Of a stretch of DNA of 14,694 nt, positions 6,330-14,368 are shown piece by piece (within the stretch, counting starts at the first letter, position 1; the number at the start of each line of letters is the position of its first letter). The notes under the pieces were generated by a model. That model saw only the letters and a list, made by a program, of their open reading frames with translations, was not told the DNA's origin and did no database searches. Source of the stretch: JBNRMW01 sp050309795 (GTDB lineage Bacteria > Bacillota_I > Bacilli_A > Erysipelotrichales > Erysipelotrichaceae). A program made the position numbers and the translations under genes. Location: assembly GCA_050309795.1 (NCBI GenBank), contig JBNRMW010000023.1:1-14694 (forward strand), given 5' to 3'.

Positions 6330-7147
6330 ACCCAGAAAATGCAATTACGAAAAGAGATTTAAATAAAGTTTATTGGCGTTTACAAATATTTGGTTTAGGT
6401 CTAACTATTAACTATACAACAGCACAAGCTATTGCCTTCTTGACAGCTATGGGTCCTGCCTTAAAACGTATCTATAAGGGCGAACCAAAAGAAGTGCGAG
6501 TGGCAGCAATGGAAAGACACCTTCAGTATTTTCTTTCACAAAACACAGCGACAGGAATCATTCTGGGAATTACCATTGCATTAGAAGAAACGACAGCACC
6601 AGACGATAAAGAAGCGGTAATTGCTGTAAAGACAGGGATGATGGGTCCTTTAGCGGGAATAGGAGATTCGGTTTTCAAATTAACTATTCAAGCGATTGCT
6701 GGAAGTATTGGAGCGGTTTATGCTTTACAAGGTAAGTTCATTGGCGCAATCCTTATGTTTGTTATCTATAATGCGATTAATATAGCAATTAAATACTATG
6801 GCTTGAAGATGGGTTACGAAAAAGGAATGGAGTTTATCACCAAAGGCGATCATGGGAAGATGATGAAAACGATTGTAAACTTCTCCACGATGGTAGGTGT
6901 TATTGTTCTTGGAGCTTTAATTAGCTCGTCGGTACGAATTAACTTGGCATACGAATTGGTTGTAGAAGAAACGGTTGTTGGTTTACAAACATTAGTTGAT
7001 GGTGTTATGCCCAAGCTGCTTCCACTATTAATCACCTTAGGTCTTTATAAAGTTAATCAGAAACTTCCTAGAAAATATCTTGTACTGGTTATTTTCGGAA
7101 TCTTAGCCTTAGGAACCCTTCTCTATATTTACGGAGTAATTGGTTAA
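6326..7147 (+). CDS. PTS mannose/fructose/sorbose-family EIID component
   Basis: A 273-residue partner of EIIC in the membrane translocation complex. The N-terminus has the EIID pattern TKRDLNKVYWRLQIFGL (8-24), then MGPALKRIYKG, RHLQYFLSQNTATGIILGITIALEE (64-88) and the conserved GMMGPLAGIGDSVFK (104-118). The C-terminus ends in a hydrophobic helix (YLVLVIFGILALGTLLYIYG). The early segment GLTINYTTAQAIAFL departs somewhat from the commoner SFNYERMQ version, which may reflect substrate difference. Its ATG overlaps the EIIC stop by four bases, and its TAA shares one base with the EIIA ATG (TAATG at 7145-7149). Translational coupling is therefore expected. Confidence 0.95.
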   Translation: MNPENAITKRDLNKVYWRLQIFGLGLTINYTTAQAIAFLTAMGPALKRIYKGEPKEVRVAAMERHLQYFLSQNTATGIILGITIALEETTAPDDKEAVIAVKTGMMGPLAGIGDSVFKLTIQAIAGSIGAVYALQGKFIGAILMFVIYNAINIAIKYYGLKMGYEKGMEFITKGDHGKMMKTIVNFSTMVGVIVLGALISSSVRINLAYELVVEETVVGLQTLVDGVMPKLLPLLITLGLYKVNQKLPRKYLVLVIFGILALGTLLYIYGVIG

Positions 7148-7587
7148 TGTCTAAAATAGCAATAATTTTATCTAGTCATGGCTTCTTTGCTAAAGAAGCC
7201 CTGGCTAGTGTTGAAATGATTATGGGAAGCAAGATTGAAAACATTGGAGTGCTATCTGTAACTGAAGGCAAGGACTATGAGACAGTTCTGCAAGAAGCGA
7301 AAGATCTTGTGCATGAACTTAATACGGAAAACGGTTTATTAATTCTAACCGATATATTTGGTGGTACACCATCTAATGTAGCGACATACTTAGCGATTGA
7401 AGATGAAAATATAATCGTTTATTCAGGATTCAACCTACCAGTACTTTTAGAACTAATGTATGCTCGAGAAATGGAAAAATCACAGTTACAACTAAAAATC
7501 GAAGAAACGTACAAAATAGGTTTAACTTGTATTTCTGATAAAATTGAAAGGAATTATGAAAATGGCAATCAAGTGGTTTCGTATTGA
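7147..7587 (+). CDS. PTS mannose-family EIIA component
   Basis: A 146-residue cytoplasmic phosphocarrier that takes phosphate from HPr and passes it to EIIB. The fold is recognised from IAIILSSHGFFAKEAL, where His11 is the expected phosphorylation site, and from LLILTDIFGGTPSNVA (64-79) with Asp69 and the FGGTPSN loop of the active site. Length is normal for a stand-alone EIIA; in many mannose systems this domain is fused to EIIB, but here they are separate. No clear ribosome binding site precedes it, consistent with coupling to EIID. The 3' end overlaps the EIIB gene by about 30 bases. Confidence 0.94.
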   Translation: MSKIAIILSSHGFFAKEALASVEMIMGSKIENIGVLSVTEGKDYETVLQEAKDLVHELNTENGLLILTDIFGGTPSNVATYLAIEDENIIVYSGFNLPVLLELMYAREMEKSQLQLKIEETYKIGLTCISDKIERNYENGNQVVSY

Positions 7588-8053
7588 TGATCGATTAATA
7601 CATGGTCAAGTAGCAACTTCCTGGCTTCGTCATGTTAATGCCGATCAAATAATTTGTATAAGCGATGCGGCGGTAAACAACCCAATTCAGGTCCAAGTAT
7701 TGAAAATGGCTGCACCAGATTTAAAGGTTCATGTCTTTGGAGTTGAACAATTTATAGGAATTTACGCAAACAATCCCATCAAACGATCAACTTTTTTGAT
7801 AGCAGAAAGTTTAGCGGACCTATTGTTATTAAAAGAAGGTGGAGTTGACATTGAATACATCAATTATGGTGGTCAAAGAAAGCGTGAAGATCGTACATGT
7901 TATGAGCATGATCTTTGTTTCAGTGAAGAGGAGTTAAAGGCTCTTGATACATTAGAGTCTATGAACATCAAAATTGAATATCAAATTGCAGCATTTGATG
8001 CTCCAGTTAGTTTAAGGGAACAGTTAGAAAAAGCGAGAAGTCAAAAACAATGA
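7556..8053 (+). CDS. PTS mannose/fructose/sorbose-family EIIB component
   Basis: This subunit transfers phosphate from EIIA to the incoming sugar. The signature WFRIDDRLIHGQVATSWL (residues 7-24) includes the phosphorylated His16. Further family landmarks are ADQIICISDAAVNNPIQ and VLKMAAPDLKVHVF, then EYINYGGQRKREDR. Length is about 165, as expected. Two starts are possible: ATG at 7556 with AAAGG 5-6 bases away, and ATG at 7562, which removes two residues; either gives a good SD distance, and a TTG at 7544 is less likely. It overlaps EIIA by 26-32 bases, and its TGA overlaps the phosphatase ATG (ATGA at 8050-8053). The component order C-D-A-B is unusual; A-B-C-D arrangements are commoner. 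Confidence 0.94.
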   Translation: MKMAIKWFRIDDRLIHGQVATSWLRHVNADQIICISDAAVNNPIQVQVLKMAAPDLKVHVFGVEQFIGIYANNPIKRSTFLIAESLADLLLLKEGGVDIEYINYGGQRKREDRTCYEHDLCFSEEELKALDTLESMNIKIEYQIAAFDAPVSLREQLEKARSQKQ

Positions 8054-9108
8054 AGAACACCTTTGTTGACTGCTTTGTTATAAACGATAATGAAAATGAG
8101 TGTGTAATAAAGACTGATCAACCGATATCGACTATGAAGTTATATTGGGGTCTATCTTTGTCTGAATTCCCGAAGGAGCATTACATTGGAAGTTACAGTT
8201 CGCCGAAATTTGTCTTTGAACGAATCAATCGTACAGACCAGAGAGTGTATTATTGTCTTGTTTTTGAAAATGGCGAAAGCATTACATTTGGCGAAAGGAT
8301 TCTGAATATTCCGGGAATGTATAATTTAAGGGATATGGGTGGCTATCTAACGAACGATGGAAGAAGAGTCAAATGGGGGATGCTTTATCGTGGCGATCAG
8401 CTCTACAACATGGATCCTAAGGGTATGACGTATTTGGAAAGTCTAGGATTTAAAACAATCATTGATTTTCGTAGCAAAAAAGAAATAGACGAATATCCTA
8501 ATAAGGTTCCGAAGACTGTTTTAAATGAATATAACTTCAGCCCAGAAGCTGCAATAGCTATTTTAGCGGGTCGGCTTCAAAACAATGAATTCGAATCTGA
8601 AGCTGATCTAATGAAAGAAATAGCCAGAGAGGCTCTTCAACATGATGTGAATGCAGGGGATTCAAAAATGATTAATCAACAGAGAAATTTTGTTGAAAAT
8701 GCAGATGCCATCGTCGCCTTTAAAAACACAACACAAACAGCTATTAAATTGGAAAATGCGCCACTCTTTCAACACTGTAAAGGTGGAAAAGATCGAACTG
8801 GATTTTCGGCAATGATTCAATTGGCACTTCTAGGTGTAAAAAAAGAGTACCTCATTTATGACTACATGCTCACGCGTAAAGCAAGAGCAGAAAAAAACAA
8901 ACGCTATTATCAACGATTTCTTGAATTAACCGAAAATGCTACTTATGCAAATTATTTCTATTCGTTATTTGATACGAAAGAAGAATACATTAAAGAGGCG
9001 ATTAAATCGATTTTCGAGAAATATAATTCGATCGAAGAATATGTTCAGGAAGTTTATGAGATAACTGTCGATGAGATATCCGATTTCAAAAATTCGTTTT
9101 TAGAATAG
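8050..9108 (+). CDS. Tyrosine/dual-specificity protein phosphatase (Y_phosphatase3, LipA/MptpB-like)
   Basis: A 352-residue cysteine phosphatase. After an about 85-residue N-terminal region, the core has NIPGMYNLRDMGGY (86-99) and GMLYRGDQL (110-118), then TIIDFRSKKEIDEYP (136-150), with Asp139-Arg141 at the usual position, and the P-loop HCKGGKDRTG (242-251) with nucleophile Cys243 and Arg249. The lysine and aspartate in CxxGKDR resemble MptpB and Listeria LipA, which accept phosphotyrosine and also phosphoinositides. No signal peptide is seen, so the enzyme should be cytoplasmic. The ATG overlaps the EIIB stop by four bases, so it is made with the transporter. It could act on a phosphoprotein of the system, or on a phosphorylated sugar to relieve sugar-phosphate stress. 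Neither is shown by the sequence. Confidence 0.9.
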   Translation: MKNTFVDCFVINDNENECVIKTDQPISTMKLYWGLSLSEFPKEHYIGSYSSPKFVFERINRTDQRVYYCLVFENGESITFGERILNIPGMYNLRDMGGYLTNDGRRVKWGMLYRGDQLYNMDPKGMTYLESLGFKTIIDFRSKKEIDEYPNKVPKTVLNEYNFSPEAAIAILAGRLQNNEFESEADLMKEIAREALQHDVNAGDSKMINQQRNFVENADAIVAFKNTTQTAIKLENAPLFQHCKGGKDRTGFSAMIQLALLGVKKEYLIYDYMLTRKARAEKNKRYYQRFLELTENATYANYFYSLFDTKEEYIKEAIKSIFEKYNSIEEYVQEVYEITVDEISDFKNSFLE

Positions 9109-9149
9109 TTATATTATGCTAAAATTAGTTAAAAGGATGTGAAAATGCC

Positions 9150-10973
9150 GTGTTGACGATTAATCAAATTGAATTACTGCATATTTTACTAATGCATGAT
9201 TTTGCTGGACTTAAACTGATTAAGCAAAGGTTACAATATTCCCATCGAAAATTGCAAATGGAAATGCGCGATATTAACGAATGTTTTAGTAAGAACAAAT
9301 TGCCATTCCAAATTAAAAATGATCGCAAACGAGGCTACTATCTAGAGAACAAAGAACAAGCAGATTCTTTAGGTATCAGTGTTAACAATATTTTGGAACA
9401 CACGGTGATGCGACATCTGAGTCATTATCCACGAGTAGCAGAGATTTTAAGAGAATTACTAATAGCGACGGATTTTGTGAAAGCGCATGATCTAGCTGAG
9501 ACCTTCTTTATTAGTTCGGCAACGCTTTCACTGGACTTAAGACTCGTTAGGGAAATCCTATCGATGTATGGTTTAGTATTAGAATCTGTCCCATATTATG
9601 GTTTAAAGATTAGCGGACCTTTAATGGTTCAATTTAGTTGCTTAAACGACCTTATTGAGTGGAATAGAGAAGAAAAAATTTTTGAAAACATTAGTTTTGG
9701 TCAATTAGGCATAAATAAAAAGGAATATGAACGATGCGAACAAGAGCTATTAACAAAACTCTGTCTATATCAGGTTGAATTAAGCACCTTGGGGATTCGT
9801 AAAGTGGTGAGTGCGAGTTATTTGTTAAACTTACCAAAATTTGAAAATCTGAAGTTGAAAGCATTACCAGAAATAGAAAAACTGAATGAATACCAAATTG
9901 CATTGTTTCTCTCCCTAAATAAACACACACAACATGTTTTGGCTTTCACGTATATAATCTTAGCAAATTTGGAACTAGGCTCTACATTTAACGAAAAAAG
10001 TCACGGCTATCTATATGAAAAAGTCACGAATGATTTCGAGGTATTACGCAGTCAACTTCTTCATGATGCTAATTTTGATATTAATACGGATGAACAATTT
10101 GTCACAAAGTTTAAAGTGTTTCTACTTAGATTCCAAATTCAAAAAGAATTTGGTATCCGATCGTATACCACCATTACAACCTTAGTCGATATCATCAAAT
10201 CGAAGCCAGCAACAAATGCGTTAACAGCAAAGATTTTAACATTACTTGGTCAAAAACAAGAACATCTATTGAACGATAGCATGTATTACGAACTTGGTAT
10301 TTTAATTTACAATATTGCTTACAGCAATTCGAGTAATTACGAAACAATTCGTATGGGAGTCGTTTCAGATTTTGGTGCGATCTCTACAGAATCGATCATA
10401 AAACACCTCAATTTAGATCGATTTGACATCGAATATTATCCAATTTCAAGTTCGCAGCTAACTAACTTGGATGCAAGTATGTACGACTGTATTTTATCGA
10501 CATCAACACTTTATCCAGCACCAGATTTGTCTATTCCGATTGTTAATCACGAGTATTTGTTCAAACAAGCCGACATTATGTCTTTTTGGAACAAAGTCCT
10601 GGTTAATAAGCGCAAAGCAAACTATATTACAGAACAACTATCGCAGCGCAAAGTTGTAAATCTAAAAATGAATTCTAAAGACTTGATTCAAGAAATTTGT
10701 ACAGAAATTGAACAACACCATATTGATATAAAAGATTTATCAATACAATTAAAGCTCATGCTGAGCCATCAAAAATCATGGTTTAAACGTGATCAAATCA
10801 ACTTGGCGATACTAACGAAAACAACCGTACAACCGAATGTATTCGAGTTTGTGCTACACGAAAAAATGGAAATTTCATTTGATGAGTATAAATTTATTAG
10901 AGTGGTTTTATTTAATCCCTACCAAAAGTTTTTATCCATCAAGCAAGCAGACTCATCCATTAAGCGTATCTAA
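9150..10973 (+). CDS. PRD/Mga-like transcriptional regulator of the PTS cluster
   Basis: A 607-residue multidomain regulator. Residues 1-70 form a first winged helix-turn-helix ending LKLIKQRLQYSHRKLQMEMRDINE and KRGYYL. Residues 105-157 form a second, BglG/Mga-type one (AHDLAETFFISSATLSLDLRLV). Helical PRD-like regions span about 165-390. An EIIB-like domain starts with MGVVSDFGAISTESIIKHL (402-420), and a C-terminal part extends to 607. The usual cysteine of an EIIB phosphorylation loop (CxxG) is Ser406, and the second PRD segment (FVTKFKVFLLRFQIQKEFGI) lacks the usual histidine. It may therefore sense something other than PTS phosphorylation, as Mga-like regulators can. The start is GTG 9150, with TTG 9153 as alternative. 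AGGA (9134-9137) lies 12 bases upstream and better positions an out-of-frame ATG (9145) that stops after three codons. Confidence 0.82.
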   Translation: MLTINQIELLHILLMHDFAGLKLIKQRLQYSHRKLQMEMRDINECFSKNKLPFQIKNDRKRGYYLENKEQADSLGISVNNILEHTVMRHLSHYPRVAEILRELLIATDFVKAHDLAETFFISSATLSLDLRLVREILSMYGLVLESVPYYGLKISGPLMVQFSCLNDLIEWNREEKIFENISFGQLGINKKEYERCEQELLTKLCLYQVELSTLGIRKVVSASYLLNLPKFENLKLKALPEIEKLNEYQIALFLSLNKHTQHVLAFTYIILANLELGSTFNEKSHGYLYEKVTNDFEVLRSQLLHDANFDINTDEQFVTKFKVFLLRFQIQKEFGIRSYTTITTLVDIIKSKPATNALTAKILTLLGQKQEHLLNDSMYYELGILIYNIAYSNSSNYETIRMGVVSDFGAISTESIIKHLNLDRFDIEYYPISSSQLTNLDASMYDCILSTSTLYPAPDLSIPIVNHEYLFKQADIMSFWNKVLVNKRKANYITEQLSQRKVVNLKMNSKDLIQEICTEIEQHHIDIKDLSIQLKLMLSHQKSWFKRDQINLAILTKTTVQPNVFEFVLHEKMEISFDEYKFIRVVLFNPYQKFLSIKQADSSIKRI

Positions 10974-11013
10974 ATAAAATTTAAAATTTAATATATTAGA
11001 AAGAGGTTTTTAC

Positions 11014-12468
11014 ATGAACAAATTCCCTAAAAATTTCCTATGGGGTGGAGCAACCGCAGCAAATCAGATCGAAGGGGCCTTTGATTTAGATGGTAAAGGA
11101 CTATCTACATCTGATTTTGCAAGATACAAAGATCCTTATGAGAATGGAAAAATTAATAACTTTACATTTAATGTCAACTCTAAAGAATTAGAGGAGTATG
11201 AACGTCATGGGGAGAAGTATAACTTTCCAAAACGGCGAGGAATAGACTTCTACCACCGTTACAAAGAAGACATTGCTCTATTTGCAGAGATGGGATTTAA
11301 GGTTTTCCGATTATCTATTTCCTGGGCTCGAATCTATCCAACAGGATTCGAGGATGAACCAAATATTCAAGGCTTAGAATTTTATGACCGTGTATTTGAT
11401 GAATTAGAAAAATATGGCATTGAACCATTAGTCACGATGTCTCATTATGAAATGCCCATTGAAATAACAAAAAAATATAATGGTTGGATAAATAGAAACG
11501 TGATTGACTTGTTTATGAAGTTTGTTACGACGATTTTAAATAGATATAAGAACAGAGTAAAATATTGGATTACTTTCAATGAAATGAATATGAACTTAAA
11601 TAGTCTGTATACAGGCGCAGGAGTACTCGAAGATTTGGTAGATTTTCCGCTAGAAGCGGCTTACCAAGCAAGTCACCATATGTTTTTAGCCAGTGCCTTA
11701 GCTGTTATTGAAGGGAAGAAAATTAATCCGGAGTTTAAAATCGGAGCAATGATTAATCAAATAGAATCATATGCAAGAACTACCAAACCTGAGGATCAGC
11801 TTCAAGCTCTTAAATCAAATCAATTGAATATGTTTTATCCAGATGTTCAAGCTAAAGGGAAGTATCCAAAATATATTTTAAACTATTTTGAAGAGATGAA
11901 TATTAATCTGAAAACAAAAGATGGAGATGATCAAATACTCAAAGAGGGGACGGTAGACTTTATTGCTATAAGTTATTACATGTCACATGTTGCTGAAGCA
12001 CGCGAGGATGCAAACAAAGTTGCGGGTACATTTGATTCACCGATAAAGAATGAACACTTAGACCTTAGTCAATGGGATTGGCCTATCGATCCCATTGGAT
12101 TGAGAATATCATTAATTAAGCTTTACGATCGATACGAATTACCTTTGTTTGTGGCCGAGAACGGTTTAGGAGCGCACGATCAGCTAACACCCAATTTTAA
12201 AGTTCACGATGTTTATAGAATTGATTATCTCAGAGAACATATCCAAGCAATAGGAGATGCGATAGCGGATGGTGTGGATGTATTTGGCTATACAACATGG
12301 GGATGTATTGATTTAGTAAGCTGCGGAACTTCACAGATGTCCAAACGTTATGGATTCATTTACGTAGATGCAGATGATGAAGGAAATGGCACCTATAATC
12401 GTTATAAGAAAGACAGCTTTGACTGGTACAAGAAAGTTATTGCTTCTAACGGAAAAGATCTATCGTAG
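11014..12468 (+). CDS. GH1 family 6-phospho-beta-glucosidase
   Basis: This enzyme hydrolyses the phosphorylated beta-glucoside delivered by the PTS to glucose 6-phosphate and an aglycone or glucose. The N-terminus FPKNFLWGGATAANQIEGA is the GH1 signature. TFNEMN gives the acid/base Glu190 and FVAENGLG the nucleophile Glu382. The stretch VSCGTSQMSKRYGFIYVD, with Ser436, Lys444 and Tyr446, matches the phosphate-binding set that separates 6-phospho from plain glucosidases. At 484 residues it is full length and intact. AAGAGG (11001-11006) lies 7 bases before the ATG. It follows the regulator by 40 bases with no terminator and precedes a strong one, so it is likely the last gene of the operon. 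Substrates such as cellobiose, gentiobiose or plant aryl-glucosides cannot be distinguished. Confidence 0.94.
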   Translation: MNKFPKNFLWGGATAANQIEGAFDLDGKGLSTSDFARYKDPYENGKINNFTFNVNSKELEEYERHGEKYNFPKRRGIDFYHRYKEDIALFAEMGFKVFRLSISWARIYPTGFEDEPNIQGLEFYDRVFDELEKYGIEPLVTMSHYEMPIEITKKYNGWINRNVIDLFMKFVTTILNRYKNRVKYWITFNEMNMNLNSLYTGAGVLEDLVDFPLEAAYQASHHMFLASALAVIEGKKINPEFKIGAMINQIESYARTTKPEDQLQALKSNQLNMFYPDVQAKGKYPKYILNYFEEMNINLKTKDGDDQILKEGTVDFIAISYYMSHVAEAREDANKVAGTFDSPIKNEHLDLSQWDWPIDPIGLRISLIKLYDRYELPLFVAENGLGAHDQLTPNFKVHDVYRIDYLREHIQAIGDAIADGVDVFGYTTWGCIDLVSCGTSQMSKRYGFIYVDADDEGNGTYNRYKKDSFDWYKKVIASNGKDLS

Positions 12469-12473
12469 TAATC

Positions 12474-12502
12474 AAAAGGAGTGAACAATTCACTCCTTTT
12501 TT
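12474..12502 (+). terminator. Strong Rho-independent terminator closing the PTS cluster
   Basis: AAAAGGAGTGAA (12474-12485) pairs perfectly with TTCACTCCTTTT (12489-12500) around the loop CAA, with two more T residues following. It begins 5 bases after the GH1 stop. The A-run on the 5' side means it could also work for minus-strand transcripts. Confidence 0.92.
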
Positions 12503-12843
12503 GGATATTATTCTCACTTGATGAGGAATTTATAAGTGTTTGAAAGTATTAGGGAACAGTTTTTTAGAAATTAATTCAAAGAAAAACAAACTTAAGCACC
12601 TAAAAATGAAATAATGTTTAACTCACATTCAACTGTTGGTTCTGTGGTACGTAAATGAATTTGCATCGTACTTCATACAATAATTATAAATCTGTCGAAA
12701 CCTGTAACAACTTTTAAAGAAAAAAGTTTCAAAAAGAAAAGAGTAAAGATAATGTATTGAAAAGCATGTCTTTTTCAAAGCTTAAAACAGGTCAAACAAA
12801 AAGCGTATATCACGTAATTTAAAAAGGTAATAAACAATAATTA
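12503..12843. other. Non-coding AT-rich stretch left of the insertion sequence
   Basis: No gene, RNA or clear promoter is recognised. Two modest dyads occur: GTACG/CGTAC around 12650-12675 and TTGAAAA (12757-12763) with TTTTCAA (12772-12778). Stops are frequent in every frame. It may be decayed DNA or hold a small RNA that cannot be recognised by eye. Confidence 0.5.
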
Positions 12844-12852
12844 GAAAATATT
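12844..12852 (+). repeat. Left target-site duplication of the ISLre2 element
   Basis: GAAAATATT lies directly outside the left inverted repeat and matches GAAAATGTT (14396-14404) outside the right one at 8 of 9 positions. Nine bases is a usual duplication length for ISLre2-type elements. The single difference suggests an old insertion. Confidence 0.7.
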
Positions 12853-12879
12853 GTTAGTGTCAAATAATTGGGGATAACA
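12853..12879 (+). repeat. Left terminal inverted repeat of ISLre2 element
   Basis: It begins GTTAGTGTCAAATAATTGGG and agrees at 20 of 27 positions with the reverse complement of 14369-14395. The TAGTGT and TTGGGG cores are the best conserved parts. Confidence 0.75.
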
Positions 12880-12902
12880 ATTTTCATAAGAACCCATACT
12901 AG

Positions 12903-12939
12903 AGATGAGTTGGACTAATCATGTTCGATTCATCTTTTT
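12903..12939 (+). terminator. Plus-strand terminator inside the left end of the insertion sequence
   Basis: AGATGAGTTGGAC (12903-12915) pairs with GTTCGATTCATCT (12923-12935) over 13 positions, three of them G-U wobbles, around a 7-base loop, followed by TTTTT. The wobbles become C-A mismatches on the other strand, so the fold favours plus-strand RNA. That is antisense to the transposase and would stop read-in from the left. Confidence 0.55.
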
Positions 12940-12952
12940 GTTTTTAAAAATA

Positions 12953-14313
12953 TTAATGAAGCGGATCTAAATTAAAATATTTGAGATTAAGTTTATATGT
13001 TGGTTGATCTTCGGTCTTCTTTGTTTTGAAGTTCGAAACAGATAACGGTTCACTGAATGTTGGTTGATAAAGTACAGATTTGTTTTCCAGTAGATGGCGA
13101 GTAATATCTACTCGATTGTGATGCATACAAACTAGAGAGGCTAATATACTAGCATTGTGGGGACAATAGGCTTTAGGATGTCGTGTCAGCAAGCTGGCCA
13201 AGTAATGACTAACCATACCTTCGGCACTACATCCTGGTAGATTTAAGTGTTCTGCTTCGAAGTAAGATGGTGCGTGTTGTAGAACATAATCACTATTTTG
13301 TTTGATATATTTATCAAGAGCTTGATAGGCAGTTTGGTGATGTATCCAGCAAATCACATCCTTAAATTTACGTTTTCTACGATTTCTCAAATCGTCTAAC
13401 AAATGAGGCTTAAGAGATCGATGCTTGCTGGGAATTAACCGATTTAAAGCTTGATGGAAATGGAAACGATCAATATAGAATTGCGCGTTCATACTTTCAG
13501 AGAAAGTTTGTATCCAGCTAGCTCCATCTCCTTGAGTAATGATTTCGATGGATTCTAATTTTGGATTCATCTTGCTTATAGTATTGTATACTCTGAGATA
13601 GAACTGTTGATTACTTTCATCATACTTTTGAGTCAAAATATGGCGATTTATGAGCTCATTTCGTGATTTATTGATTCGTTTAACTCTAGTAAAATAAGTG
13701 GCTTGTTTAATCTTCATTTTTTTATCCTTTTGTTTTTGAAGGGAAACATAATGTTCGTCCACTTGTAAGTAAGCTTTGTTTTGATTAACAGTATTTGTAA
13801 TCAATTCTGGGTCGTCAGCTAAATTTAGGTTTTTGAGGGTATAGTAGACGACAGATTTACTTAATGAATATTTTTGGGCAACTTTTTGATAGCTGGTTTT
13901 ATCTTGAACTAGCTGTTTTAACATTTCGAATTTAAAAAATCTTCAACACGTTGATACTTTCTTACACCGAGATATTCGTCAACATAATAGTACCGAGTAT
14001 AATTCACTTACTGAATGTAGACTCTACGCTTATATCGTAATAGCCCATAGGACGTCATGATGGTACGTTCTTGTTTATCCTTTACATAGTAATTGTTTTT
14101 TCTAAAGATTGATTTCATAAATCGAAGATCCATTTCTTCTAGATAAGCAGCCATTAGCGTTAGAAGCTCTTGATCACTAACAATTTGGTGGACCGCTCGA
14201 AAATAATCTAAACCTTCAATATTCTTGAGAATAGCTTTTGGTTGGTGTTTGTTTAAGCTTTGGATAAAGTAGTAGGGTTGAATAAACGAAGTGTTTTGAT
14301 TTATAATAGTCAT
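12953..14313 (-). pseudogene. ISLre2-family (UPF0236) transposase, broken by a stop codon and a frameshift
   Basis: The ancestral frame of about 450 residues starts at ATG 14313. The first part reaches YGLLRYKRRVYIQ and hits TAA at 14008-14010. The same frame resumes VNYTRYYYVDEYLGVRKYQRVEDF and then loses phase at a run of six T residues (13932-13937, reverse strand). From there the frame that reads FKFEMLKQLVQDK, then KVAQKYSLSKSVVY, continues to the stop at 12953-12955. Restoring one T gives VEDFFKFEML. Catalytic candidates are intact in the longer piece (numbered from ATG 13924): YLQVDEHYV (about 52-60), Asp133 in QGDGASWI, Asp152 in IDRFHFH and Glu235 in GCSAEGMVSH. The family cuts DNA by a DDE mechanism. 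With two separate lesions it is most likely dead. Confidence 0.88.
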
Positions 14314-14315
14314 AC

Positions 14316-14360
14316 AGGAACCCTTTCTATGTTTTGTACAAACTTATTATATGGGTTCCT
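14316..14360 (-). promoter_or_regulatory. Transposase promoter and fold-back hairpin over its ribosome binding site
   Basis: On the minus strand, TATAAT (14351-14346) is a -10 box whose start of transcription would fall near 14339. AAAGGG (14326-14321) is the ribosome binding site, 7 bases before the ATG at 14313. AGGAACCC (14360-14353) and GGGTTCCT (14323-14316) form a perfect 8-bp stem that hides GGG. The upstream arm lies before the predicted start, so only RNA entering from outside contains both arms. Confidence 0.6.
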
Positions 14361-14368
14361 TTTATTTA

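Noticed and set aside
12757..12778. TTGAAAA/TTTTCAA hairpin as a regulatory element
   Set aside because: Only A/T-rich 7-bp arms in an AT-rich region, with no gene nearby to regulate.
12503..12843. CRISPR array or tandem repeat in the gene-free stretch
   Set aside because: No repeat unit recurs at regular spacing; only short unrelated dyads were found.
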